Assembly (NCBI GenBank): GCA_964016985.1
Contig: OZ024827.1
Coordinates: forward strand, 18,557,489-18,621,488
Length of the DNA stretch: 64,000 bases
Direction: 5' to 3'
Source of the DNA: Anodontia alba
Lineage: Eukaryota; Mollusca; Bivalvia; Lucinida; Lucinidae
Position numbers and translations under genes: made by a program. The first letter of the stretch is position 1. Every line of letters begins with the position of its first letter. This document shows positions 52,691 through 61,911 of the stretch, piece by piece. A model generated the notes under the pieces. That model did no database searches. It was not told the origin of the DNA and was given only the letters and a program-made list of their open reading frames with translations.

Positions 52691-52917
52691 TGGCACTTCC
52701 TTGACCTACCCTTTTTTTCTTATGTAGTTTGTTTTGTCATTATGTGTTCTTTATCTCTCCTTCTTTTGATGACTCGGGAAGTCTGTGTTTCGTGATTGTA
52801 ACATTTTCTGGCATCTTGCGCATCTTATTTATTTAATTATATTGTTTCATTAATATATATTATATATATATAGTATCATTATATTTTTTCTAACCTTCCA
52901 ACTTTGTACTTAAATAA
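52691..52917 (+). other. PLE tail continuation
   Basis: GATGACTCGGGAAGTCTGTG and GTTTCGTGATTGTAACATTT resemble a block at 12889-12930. An ATATAT tract is at 52854-52872. Confidence 0.4.
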
Positions 52918-53190
52918 CAGTAAGGCGGTGGTCTCAGTGTTAGTTTTACTCTTTGTTGCTTTGTGCTTTATTCTACGAGGCGATTTGTTTTGTCTTATCT
53001 TGTGTCAATTTGTTGTGTTTTACAGTCCTTTTAGCATTGCGATTACCTCGCTATGAAAAGGGAGATCTTGTCTTGGTGCTTTTCGTACGTTTGTTCGATT
53101 TGCGCTTCTCTTTCCTCTTCCTCTTGGTGTCTGGGAAGGGCTGCGGTTTGTGATTGTGGCACTCCCTGGACTTTTCTCTTACTTCTTTTT
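52918..53190 (+). repeat. PLE pLTR, additional tandem copy
   Basis: AGTAAGGCGGTGGTCTCAGT, CTTTGTTGCTTTGTGCTTTA, TACGAGGCGATTTGTTTTGT, GTACGTTTGTTCGATTTGCG and TCTGGGAAGGGCTGCGGTTT. Same orientation as the preceding pLTR, making a partial tandem. Confidence 0.82.
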
Positions 53191-53854
53191 CTTATTTCTT
53201 CCCACGAAAATATATATATCGACAAGGGGCTTCTTTTGAAAACTCACATAAAGAAAATTTATTTTATTTTATTTTTTATTTTTTTATATTTTATTATTAT
53301 TATTTATTTTATTTATATATTCATTTTTTTTTTTTTTTTTTTTTTTTTGCTTGTTTTGTTTTTTGTTTTTTCTTTTCACTCTCTCGTTTGTAGAGAAATA
53401 GGAAACATCTTAATATCTTTTGCTGCAAAAGCAGCGAGTTACATATAGTTTATGTGGCTAAGTGCTTTTCTGATAATACATTTGAATACAGACAGATGAT
53501 TCGGTACAGCAAATGAATGAACTTTGATAAGACAAAGCACTATATGACATATTCTATTTCTGAAATAACAAAGTTGAATAATCACCCATGGCTCTATTTA
53601 ACCTGTTTGCCACACAAGGCGTGGAAATGTGGGTTACACTCATAGCGGCCAATATTGATAACATTTTACTCTATTGTTGTTTTAGTATCATGAAATATTT
53701 TCTACGGTCATTCTCTCCATTATCAATTTACCTGTGCATCCCAATATTTATTTTTTAAGCACTGTACTGAAACTATATGTATATAAATATTCAAGGTTAA
53801 AACGTTTCTATAACACATACTTCTGCCATTGTCAGCACACACCTTAAAAACATC
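53191..53854. other. Low-complexity AT region and SINE-1 fragment
   Basis: 53255-53372 is A/T-rich, ending in a T-run. 53687-53725 (CATGAAATATTTTCTACGGT) is an isolated SINE-1 body fragment. Confidence 0.6.
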
Positions 53855-54080
53855 TTAACCGATTTAAGCCTAGCGTCCCTTAAAGGAACATTGGCAAACA
53901 GTATAGACCCAGATCAGAAGCCGCAGAAACCGGCGTCTGATTAGGGTCTACGCTGTTTTCATTAAGTTTAGACATTTCTGTAAAACATGATAATGATAAA
54001 AACTAACCAGACACCCATAATAAAGGAAATAGATCTTTCCAAACAGTTGATGTAGAGGAGTTCATTTGCATAAATGGGTA
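53855..54080 (+). mobile_element. MITE-A
   Basis: TTAACCGATTTAAGCCTAGC at the left, hairpin AGATCAGAAGCCGC / GGCGTCTGATTAGGGTCTAC, then CATGATAATGATAAAAAC, CCAGACACCCATAATAAAGG and TGCATAAATGGGTA at the right. Confidence 0.75.
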
Positions 54081-54100
54081 AAGTAATAGGGGATCGTCAA

Positions 54101-54453
54101 GGCTGCTTATTCCTAAAAAAACCGACATTTTGTTATCCAAGAAAGATCTAATAAATTGATATATGATATCAATACAATTATAAAATGTGGCACCTGACAG
54201 CCTGTAAAATTTCTGTTAGTCTCTCGTTCTTGAAACGAGTTTTTTTATTGTATCTCTAAATTAATGTTGCCAACGTTAATTCAGTGATACGATAAAAATC
54301 ATTTCATTTTTTTCATACAGTTCAAAACCGAAAGATTTACTGAAATTTTCAGGCTGTCAGATGCCACAATTTATGATTGTATTAATACTATATATCAATT
54401 TATTAAACCGTTCTTGGATACAACAAATGCTTATTTTTGAGGAATATGAAGCC
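54101..54453. mobile_element. Foldback element with about 130-bp inverted ends
   Basis: Left GGCTGCTTATTCCT, ATCCAAGAAAGATCTAATAA, ATTGATATATGATATCAATA and TGTGGCACCTGACAGCC is matched in inverse by GGCTGTCAGATGCCACA, ATACTATATATCAATTTATT and AGGAATATGAAGCC on the right, at about 85 percent identity. The center holds TCTTGAAACGAG. Only copy in the window. Confidence 0.8.
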
Positions 54454-54545
54454 TTTAACATTTGTTTTCAGTCATCATACAGTTCTAATAAACAGAAATG
54501 TTTGGCCCGTGCGTGTGGTTATTTTGTAACTGCTTAATTGTATTT

Positions 54546-54824
54546 CATTATGAAAACACGCCTATCCAAATATACTGAAAATTTTACCACCAAAAAATGC
54601 AAACAATCAGATAAAAAATTGTGATATTTTTCATATTTCTGCTCAAAAACATAGATTGTACGTACCCGTTAGAACCGCCTCGATGAGGCGGTTCTAACGA
54701 GTACCCACAGTCTATTTTTTGAGCAGAAATAAGAAAAATAATGTATTACCCTGTAAACCCCAGTTTTACTATATAAAAGTGGGGTTTAAGGGGGTCAATA
54801 TTATATAGTCATGTTTTCGTGATG
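54546..54824. mobile_element. FB-1, full length (279 bp)
   Basis: CATTATGAAAACACGCCTAT to GTCATGTTTTCGTGATG. The core arms meet at CGCCTCGATGAGGCG. Confidence 0.9.
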
Positions 54825-54915
54825 GTCTGTCTTTTCCTTTGGTGTTTGTAGCATGATATTGATCTGATTGTATCAGTTCCTGAGTTCACTTATTTACTTT
54901 TCAGGTACTGTGATG

Positions 54916-55140
54916 AACCCATTTAAGACTGGCGTCCCTTAAAAGGAACATTGGCAGTGTAAACCCAGATCAGACGCCTCAGAACGCGGCGACTGATCAG
55001 GTTTAAAATGTATGCATTAAAATCAGGAATTTCTATAAAACATGGTATTAATAAAACTTAACAAGATACCCCCTAGTTTGGAAATGGACCGGTCCTAAGA
55101 GTTAAGATAGAAGAGACTCTTCACTATTTGCCAGTCTTTT
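54916..55140 (+). mobile_element. MITE-A copy, right end diverged
   Basis: AACCCATTTAAGACTGGCGT, AGATCAGACGCCTCAGAACG, CGGCGACTGATCAGG, AACATGGTATTAATAAAACT and GAAATGGACCGGTCC in family order. Confidence 0.72.
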
Positions 55141-55482
55141 ATTGAGATTTGACTCAAACACCATTTGAATCAATGGGTGCGCCTAATTCAGAGATGAAGA
55201 CTCTATTATGGAAAATCAGTGGTGAAATGGTTACCTAAACAAGGCTCGGCTTCAAGCGGAAAATCATAGCAAAATCTACCAGTAGAACCACCTTTTTAAT
55301 GGGTGCTGCAGTTTTGAATATTTAATGACCCTGCAATATTTTACGTTTATAGTTTTCTCTAAAAATGTATTGATTTCGCTTGATACAATACTGTTGTCTT
55401 CAAAAAGAATGGTTTTTGGTGTTGTTTGTTCTGTTTGTGGCCTTGTTGCTGCTCATTGCGAGGCTTGTTATGTTTTGTCCTT
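55141..55482. other. No recognised feature
   Basis: Spacer. A plus frame at 55325-55537 runs into the MITE-D and is not a gene. Confidence 0.45.
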
Positions 55483-55715
55483 GGCCCAGTTGTTCAAAAC
55501 GATGTTGTTAATTAACGTATCGTTAAAAGTTCATTAAAATGGCATATACGCTAATATTTGTGCTGCGTATATGCTTGGAATAAGGAGGATAACTTGAATA
55601 ACATTTTTTCTGTGCAAAAAATACCTGTGAATTAGATATCGTACTTACTAGAACAGTTAGCATAATGACCACTAACTAGCTTGTTAAGCTAACGATACTT
55701 GGAACAACTTGGTCC
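55483..55715. mobile_element. MITE-D copy
   Basis: Ends GGCCCAGTTGTTCAAAACGA and TACTTGGAACAACTTGGTCC are inverse with a few differences. Similar length (233 bp) to 6768-7001, but a different interior (GGAATAAGGAGGATAACTTG). Confidence 0.75.
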
Positions 55716-56369
55716 TGTTTGTTGTCTTATATGTTGGGTTTTGTGCCTCCTGTTCGGCATTTGTTCGCCTCGTTGGGATTGAAGGAGCTGGGTAATCTGC
55801 TTTGGCATATGTATTGTCGGTTATGGTTTGTTAGCTCCTCCTATTATGTCATTGGTAGACTATGTAACGCCGCTTGGTTTTACACGTTGGTGTAACACGT
55901 TAACACTTAGCATTGCTGCTGCAATGCTTACATTGTACTGTTACCCGCGAACACTAATCGTCGCAACAGCAACGCTCAGTGTTGACGAGTGATAATAAGT
56001 GTTCGTGTTTTGCAATCCCAACGCATAGTATTAACCTTGCCAGGTTCAGTCTTTATTGTTCTACTTGTTAGCTTCATGTTTTTCAAGTTCTAATATCATT
56101 AGAAAGTGTTTCTTTAAAAACTATAGGCAGCCATTTCACATTGATAACAGTGCATTGTGACACTATGGCTGACTGAGTAACCAAGTTATATATGCATGCA
56201 TAATTCTACAGTGACTTTGCAGACTATTTGATTAATATCCATTATACATGTACTTGCTGAAAATCGGACTTGGTTTGACTGAGTATCTTCATATGCAACA
56301 CTGTAATTTGCGAGGCTACATACGACCCCTAGCACCGGCTTAAGCGGCATTCCATTTTCAAAATAACCA
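55716..56369. other. No recognised gene
   Basis: 55890-56040 contains repeated words (AACACTTAGCATTGCTGC, AACGCTCAGTGTTGACG), probably a short degenerate repeat. Confidence 0.4.
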
Positions 56370-56500
56370 GGATTAGCTCAAAGATCCCAAAGGAAATAAA
56401 ATATAACTTGCACTATGATGATGTGCGGAGAGACTTTTTAAGGTCACCACACGACATAACACCAGCTACAGTAGAGTAAAATTAAAGTCAAAAAGGAAGT
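56370..56500 (+). repeat. Repeat R1 fragment
   Basis: CCCAAAGGAAATAAAATATA, GATGTGCGGAGAGACTTTT and ACACCAGCTACAGTAGAGTA match the middle of R1 at 22165-22268. Confidence 0.65.
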
Positions 56501-56674
56501 TTCACGAATAGATCCCGTATGCTTTACGAGTTATATACCGGACTACATTTTAATTGAAAGGCAAATTACTTAAAAAGAAATGTTGAGCTGTCAGTCTGTT
56601 TCGCAACGCATTGCTTTGGAAAGATATACGCTATGACCTTTCATGAATATGTCCAATAAGCTTGATATATCAGG

Positions 56675-56745
56675 GCCCAGTCGAGCTAGACAGCTAGCAA
56701 CTAAACAGCTAAAACATATTCAAGTTATCCTCCTTATTCCAAGCA
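56675..56745 (-). repeat. MITE-D end fragment
   Basis: TCAAGTTATCCTCCTTATTC is the inverse of the interior of 55483-55715, and GGGCCCAGTCGAGCTAG is a degraded end. Confidence 0.6.
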
Positions 56746-56765
56746 AACTGACGTGAAAAGTTGAA

Positions 56766-56794
56766 CGCGAGCGCGCGCGAGCGCGCGCGCGCGC

Positions 56795-56825
<31 letters not shown>

Positions 56826-56851
56826 TGTGTGTGACAGAGAGAGAGAGAGAG
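56766..56851. repeat. Compound (GC)n(GT)n(GA)n microsatellite
   Basis: Alternating GC at 56766-56809, GT at 56810-56833 and GA at 56838-56851. Confidence 0.95.
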
Positions 56852-57177
56852 ACGGGGACTTGGTCAGTTTTTGAGGCTTTGATTGGCTGGTGTTAGGGGA
56901 CCGACAGTTCGATACACAGACAGACAGATATCAAGATCCAATCATATGGATGATAATGACGCCGTAAATAGAAAAACTGATCATGAAGATGATCTGGTGT
57001 CAAAAATGATCATGATGATCATAAAGCTACTTCTGTTTCAAGTGTTGACTTATAGCGCTGATCATAAATGTGGACAATATGATGGCTTTTGATGATTATA
57101 AAGATTATTGCTGTCTCTGGTGCTCAATCATAGAATGAGATGTTCATAAAAGCGGACAAGAGAAAAAAATCCTTCCT
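56852..57177. other. ATGAT-rich stretch, no recognised gene
   Basis: Repeated ATGAT/GATGA words between 56940 and 57110. A plus frame at 56883-57092 has no known domain. Confidence 0.45.
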
Positions 57178-57456
57178 CATTACGAAAACACGCCTATTCA
57201 AACATATTGAAAATTTCACCTCCAAAAACTGAAAATTTACAGATAAAAAATTCTGATATTTTTCATATTTCTGCTCAAAACATAGATTGTGGGTACTCGT
57301 TAGAACTGCCTCGACGAGGCGGTTCTAACGAGTACCCACATTCCATGTTTTTAAGCAGAAATAAGAAAAATAATGTATACCCCTGTAAACCCCAGTTTTA
57401 CTGTATAAAAGTGGGGTTTAAGGGGGTCAAAATTATATAGGTATGTTTTCGTGATG
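57178..57456. mobile_element. FB-1 reference copy (279 bp)
   Basis: Layout typical of the family. The left end is CATTACGAAAACACGCCTAT. Next comes a GAAAATTT-rich segment with ACCTCC. The core palindrome of about 90-100 bp has arms with TTTCTGCTCAAAACATAGAT, TGTGGGTACTCGTTAGAAC and a GC-rich tip CCTCGACGAGG. A second hairpin AAACCCCAGTTTTA / TAAAAGTGGGGTTTA encloses a TATA-box-like CTATATAAAAG. The right end is ATAGGTATGTTTTCGTGATG, an imperfect inverse of the left. There is no coding capacity and I found no consistent target duplication. At least 14 copies or fragments lie in this window. Class II non-autonomous foldback is the best guess; the transposase is unknown. Confidence 0.9.
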
Positions 57457-57693
57457 CTTACCAGATAAAACGGATATACTGTAGGCGTATATGTATTCGG
57501 TAATGCGTTACCAAAATGCGTTGTGTCTAGCGCATTTTAATAACGACTGCCAATATTCGGTCTGATCCATAATTTATGTACTATCACTTCGATTTGACGG
57601 TTGGCGATAACATTTCCAACGCATTATGGACCTCCAATACTAAACTACATTATGTGTAACGCATGTTGGTAGCGCTACTAAAATTAGACACAT
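57457..57693. other. No recognised feature
   Basis: Words related to AATGCGTT recur (57505-57665); a short degenerate repeat. Confidence 0.4.
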
Positions 57694-57760
57694 GTTTCGC
57701 CGAGGCGGTTCTGACGAGTACCCACAATCTATGTTTTGAGCAGAAATATGAAAATTGTTG

Positions 57761-57796
<36 letters not shown>

Positions 57797-57860
57797 TTTT
57801 TTATCTGAAAATTTATTCATTATTTGGCTGTAAATTGATTTTTCGGTAAATATTTGAAAA
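57694..57860. mobile_element. FB-1 right half only
   Basis: Begins exactly at the palindrome center (CGCCGAGGCGGTTCTGACGA). It then runs ACAATCTATGTTTTGAGCAG and, after a T-run (57764-57795), TTATCTGAAAATTTATTCA. Loss at the center of symmetry suggests breakage or replication slippage at the hairpin tip. Confidence 0.8.
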
Positions 57861-58123
57861 CTAAGCAAAGAAACAGAAAAGACAAATGGTTCCTGATAAG
57901 AAATTCTCAATCACAAATCATTTTTTCCTTTTAAGTATTATCATATATTTAAAATGTTCATATAGTTGATTTCCATTAGAAGAAAATTACTGTTTGATTT
58001 CAATGGCTGGAACATGTCAAACATCTCTGGGACCATGATAATTTGTTCTAGACATGGGTAGTTCGAGCCACTGAGGGTTATTATTAGAGCCAGATTAGGA
58101 GGAAAATGGGAAATGGAAATAAT
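57861..58123. other. No recognised feature
   Basis: GACATGGGTAGTTCGAGCCA (58053) is similar, inverted, to 14970-15000. Confidence 0.4.
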
Positions 58124-58400
58124 CATTACGAAAACACGCCTATTCAAATATATTGAAAATTTCACCACCAAAAACTTAAAGTATTCAGATAAAAATTCTA
58201 ATATTCTTCATATTTCTGCTCCAAACATAAATTGAGGGTACTCGTTAGCACCATACCGCCGAGGCGGTTCTAACGAGTACCCATAATCTATGTTTTGAGC
58301 AGAAATAAGAAAAATAATGTATGCCCCTGTAAACCCCAGTTTAACTATATAGAAGTGGGGTTTTAAGGGGTCAAAATTATATAGGTATGTTTTCGTGATG
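58124..58400. mobile_element. FB-1, member 1 of a close inverted pair
   Basis: A 277-bp copy, CATTACGAAAACACGCCTAT to GGTATGTTTTCGTGATG. The core tip carries ACCATACCGCCGAGGCGG, an insertion on one arm. Confidence 0.9.
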
Positions 58401-58427
58401 TTTAGGAATGCCTGTTTTGTCTTCTGT

Positions 58428-58707
58428 CATCACTAAAACACGCCTATATAATTTTGACCCCCTTAAACTCCATTTTTATATAATAAAACTAGGTTTAACA
58501 GGGGTATACACTATTTTTTTTTACTTCTGATCAAACACATAGATTGTGGGTACTCGTTGGAACCGCCTCGTCGAGGCGCTTCTAACGAGTACCCAAAATC
58601 TATGTTTTTAGTAGAAATATGAAATATATCAGATTTGTTTCATCAGAAATGTTCATTTTCTGCTGGTAAAATTTTCAGTATATTTGAATAAGCGTGTTTT
58701 CGTAACG
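58428..58707. mobile_element. FB-1, member 2 of a close inverted pair
   Basis: A 280-bp copy, CATCACTAAAACACGCCTAT to AGCGTGTTTTCGTAACG, in opposite orientation to the copy 27 bp to its left. The core tip is CGCCTCGTCGAGGCG. Confidence 0.9.
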
Positions 58708-59167
58708 AAAATAACACACAACGTATATTTTCAAGGTAAAATGTCTCTGAAATATCCCTCAGTAGATGTATTTGTTTACCTGGGTTATAGCAAGAATTTC
58801 CTAGGGACTCTAAATTGAGTTCGAATCAACCACAGTAAAAGAGCCATCGGTGTTCGAGTCACTGAAGTTTTACCACAAACACTAGCATGTGTTCGAAATG
58901 TTCATTTAGTTGCCGTTAAAAGTAAATTACCTAAGTCCATAGGACATATGCAAAGCACAGTGTATGGGGAAAAACTATGACTGGTCTTTATATAGCTCAA
59001 TGCTAGAGTGATATCGAATTGGAACGTGCTTTGGAGCACGGCTCCTGTTGCTTGGATCTGTTTATGGAGGTTTGCTTCTAGTCCGAACCAAAGAACAAAA
59101 ACAACGTGTCACCGAAGAATACCTATATTAGTGGCTTAAGGGGCGTTTCTTTTAGAATCTATTTATG
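58708..59167. other. No recognised gene
   Basis: Spacer. TTTGGAGCACGGCTCC (59030) is a short hairpin. Confidence 0.45.
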
Positions 59168-59360
59168 TTAACCTTTGTCATGCTAAATAAATTAAAATTC
59201 CACGCCCATATCTATTGTTTAGCCAGTCATATTACTTGATCCAGATTTTTTATATAAATCCACATACTTAATGACAAATAGAGCAGATCCAGATCAGTTG
59301 GCAACTGATCTGGATCTACACTAAGACAGGACATGTCGTGTTCAGCACGAGAAGGGTTAA
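59168..59360. mobile_element. MITE-C, complete (193 bp)
   Basis: Ends TTAACCTTTGTCATGCTAAA and TCAGCACGAGAAGGGTTAA are inverse. The inner hairpin is AGATCCAGATCAGTTG / CAACTGATCTGGATCT. Same order and length as 35558-35750. Confidence 0.82.
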
Positions 59361-59388
59361 GAAATGGGTCCTGTTAATAGAAATTATT

Positions 59389-59390
<2 letters not shown>

Positions 59391-59449
<59 letters not shown>
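59391..59449. repeat. (TG)n microsatellite
   Basis: About 29 uninterrupted TG units. Confidence 0.97.
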
Positions 59450-59451
<2 letters not shown>

Positions 59452-59874
59452 CAAGCGTAGAGCCTTATCAGCTTGCGCATCCCCGCAGTCGGATTAGTGT
59501 CTACTTTGCCACTAACGAGAACTTTACATCCCACATATGTTGTCGGTCAGTGTAGAATCGGAACAGATTACGCGAATATGCAACATGATCCGAGTCTACG
59601 CTAGCTGCATAAGACATAAGATTGTTCTCTATTTCTGACATTAATGGCCGAAAACAATTCGTCGAACATTAATGACACTTTCTCTGATCACCTTTGACCA
59701 TTCAGCCACCTCCGTGTCGACCACTCTCGTCGAATTACAGTCTATAATATTTCGGCATTTTCGATAGTGACGAATATATCCATAATCTGCATCTAAGGTG
59801 TACCTGAAGTAGAACAAAAACGTCGTATTTATTTCAAATGTTGGGACACTTACTGTATCTATCCCATTACGAAA
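59450..59874. other. No recognised gene
   Basis: 59455-59600 contains GATCAGCTTGCGC-like words of the MITE-B type, strongly diverged. The rest is unassigned. Confidence 0.4.
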
Positions 59875-60144
59875 ACATGCCTATACAGTCTTATAATGAA
59901 AATTTTACCAACAAAAAATGAAAATTTTCAGATAAAAAGTAATGATATTTTTCATATTCTGCTCATAAAATAGATTGTGGGTACTCGTTAGAACCGCCTC
60001 GATGAGGCGGTTCTAACGTGTACCCACAATCTATGGTTTTGAGCAGAAATAAGAAAAATAATGTATACCCCCGTAAACCCCAGTTTTACCATATAAAAGT
60101 GGGGTTTAAGGGGGTCACAATTATATAAGCATGTTTTAATGATG
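59875..60144. mobile_element. FB-1 (270 bp)
   Basis: CATTACGAAAACATGCCTAT to GCATGTTTTAATGATG. The core arms meet at CGCCTCGATGAGGCG. Confidence 0.9.
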
Positions 60145-60174
60145 CTAAGTTTTCGAATAAACAGATCTGATTGA

Positions 60175-60286
60175 GCCCCAGCGGGCACATGACGTAAATA
60201 TAACGCCGCCTCAACGTCGATGCAACGTCATGACGTTGCATCGACGTTGAGGCGACGTTATATTTACGTCATGTGCCCGCTGGGGC
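60175..60286. repeat. 112-bp near-perfect palindrome
   Basis: Arms 60175-60230 and 60231-60286 are complementary at 55 of 56 positions with no spacer. The outer part is GCCCCAGCGGGCACATGACG and the center is GCAACGTCATGACGTTGC. It lies 30 bp right of an FB-1. A degraded relative is at 6299-6376. Confidence 0.92.
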
Positions 60287-60354
60287 AGTATAGACATCAG
60301 ACGCACATGAGACGCCGCAGACCGCGGCATCTGAGCAGGGTCTACACTTAAAAC

Positions 60355-60480
60355 CCCCAGTAGGTTACTCTACTGACTGTTCTAAGGCGGTGGTCCCGGT
60401 GTTTGTCTTACTCTTTGTTGCTTTGCGCTTTACTCTACGAGGCGATTTGTTTTATGTCTTACCTTGTGTTATTTTATTCT
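60355..60480 (+). repeat. PLE tail plus start of pLTR
   Basis: CCCAGTAGGTTACTCTACTG, ACTGTTCTAAGGCGGTGGTC, CTTACTCTTTGTTGCTTTGC and CTACGAGGCGATTTGTTTTA, then it breaks off. Same junction as 52380-52470, so a solo tail. Confidence 0.78.
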
Positions 60481-60660
60481 TCGATCGTATAACGCAAAAC
60501 TGCTTTAACTCAATTTTTTTCCAAAAATGACTTTTTTATGCGGTTTGCTCTATTTTTGGCTAATACACTCACAAACAAATATTATAGTCATTCTCATAAA
60601 AACAAACCTAAAAAAAAAAGACATTTGGCATTTTGCTCTATCTCACTGTTGGTATTTATC
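60481..60660. other. No recognised feature
   Basis: AT-rich spacer. Confidence 0.4.
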
Positions 60661-61006
60661 TTAATGCAACACTGTTCTAACTTGAGTTAGATTGATTGAG
60701 TTGGGGTTTAACGACACGTCAACCCTTATGGATCATTTTGTGTCGTCTCCCAGAGAAAGGGAGAAAAAAGATAGAAGAGATAGTAGAGGAGATGAAAGAG
60801 AGGGACAGGGAAGAAAGAGGAACAGGAATGAAAGTGAAGAAACAGAAGAAATAAAAACATCCCCCTCTACCCTTACCTGCTACATGGATAGCAGGCCTTG
60901 CCCAGCTGTAAGCCAATATCAGTTGGGCGCCCCGGTGACGTAAGATAAAGGACACCTTCGCACCACCCAACCACCCCTAACTTGAGTTAGAACAGTGTTG
61001 CATTAA
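60661..61006. mobile_element. Element with 20-bp perfect inverted ends
   Basis: TTAATGCAACACTGTTCTAA at 60661 and its exact inverse at 60987-61006. CTAACTTGAGTTAG lies at the inner edge of both ends. The interior has GGGGTTTAACGACACGTCAA (60703) and GGCCTTGCCCAGCTGTAAGC, with a purine-rich stretch between. A Glu/Arg-rich frame across it is compositional. 346 bp. Confidence 0.8.
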
Positions 61007-61196
61007 TCAATTGAAGAAAGATAACCAATAATACTTAGTGATATCTTGATGAGATCACAGGCACAGCAAAATGATGTCAAATAAATCAGTATATTTAGAT
61101 ATTAACAGTGAGAGATAAGATATTTCAGAAAATATAGAAGTGGAAAAAGAAGACCAAGATTTAATTTTGGAAAGTAGAGCCTCTGTGAAGTCAAGT
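61007..61196. other. No recognised feature
   Basis: AT-rich spacer. Confidence 0.4.
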
Positions 61197-61312
61197 AATT
61201 ATATTATATTATATTATATTATATTATATTATATTATATTATATTATATTATATTATATTATATTATATTATAATATTATATTATATTATATTATATTAT
61301 ATTATATTATAT
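61197..61312. repeat. (ATATT)n pentanucleotide array
   Basis: More than 20 ATATT units with one phase slip near 61272. Confidence 0.95.
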
Positions 61313-61549
61313 CATAGCTTTTAATTCTGATCTTTCAAATTGTAAGTCCGCTTGCTAGGAGAAATAAAGCACCATACCAAAATTTAATTATCCTCATTTC
61401 TCCTGCTTATCTGTAACTATTCAAAATAAGCTGATAGACTAGCGAACCATTTACACCCTGATCAGCCTCTGTTGATTTATTTTACTCATTATGAATGACC
61501 TATAACAAGGATTATCAAGAGATAATTTCCTTATTTTCCGTATTTCTTT
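61313..61549. other. No recognised feature
   Basis: AT-rich spacer. Confidence 0.4.
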
Positions 61550-61618
61550 TTAGAAATATAATTATGTTGTAGGTATATACTTGTTAGAACTGCCTCATGA
61601 GGCAATTCTAATAGGTTT
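61550..61618. repeat. Small FB-like hairpin
   Basis: TTGTTAGAACTGCCTCATGA with GGCAATTCTAATAGG reproduces the FB core design with a different base. It lies directly left of an FB-1. Confidence 0.5.
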
Positions 61619-61628
61619 CTCTACATTT

Positions 61629-61911
61629 CATCATGAAAACATACCTATATAATTTTGACCCCCTTAAACCCCACTTTTATATAGTAAAACTGGGGTTTAA
61701 AGGGGTTGACATTATTTTCATATTTCTGCTCAAAAACATAGAGTGTGGGTACTCATTAGAACCACCTCGGCGAGGCGGTTCTAACGAGCACCCACAATCT
61801 ATGTTTTGAGCAGAAATATGAAAAATATCAGTCTGAGAATTTTTTTCTGAAAATTTTCATTTTCTGTTGGTGAAATTTTCAATATATTTGAATAGGCGTG
61901 TTTTCGTAATG
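61629..61911. mobile_element. FB-1 (283 bp)
   Basis: CATCATGAAAACATACCTAT to GGCGTGTTTTCGTAATG. The core arms meet at CACCTCGGCGAGGCG. Confidence 0.9.

Noticed and set aside
60692..60970. Glu/Arg-rich 83-residue frame
   Set aside because: Lies inside a terminal-inverted-repeat element over a purine-rich stretch; the opposite strand is equally open.
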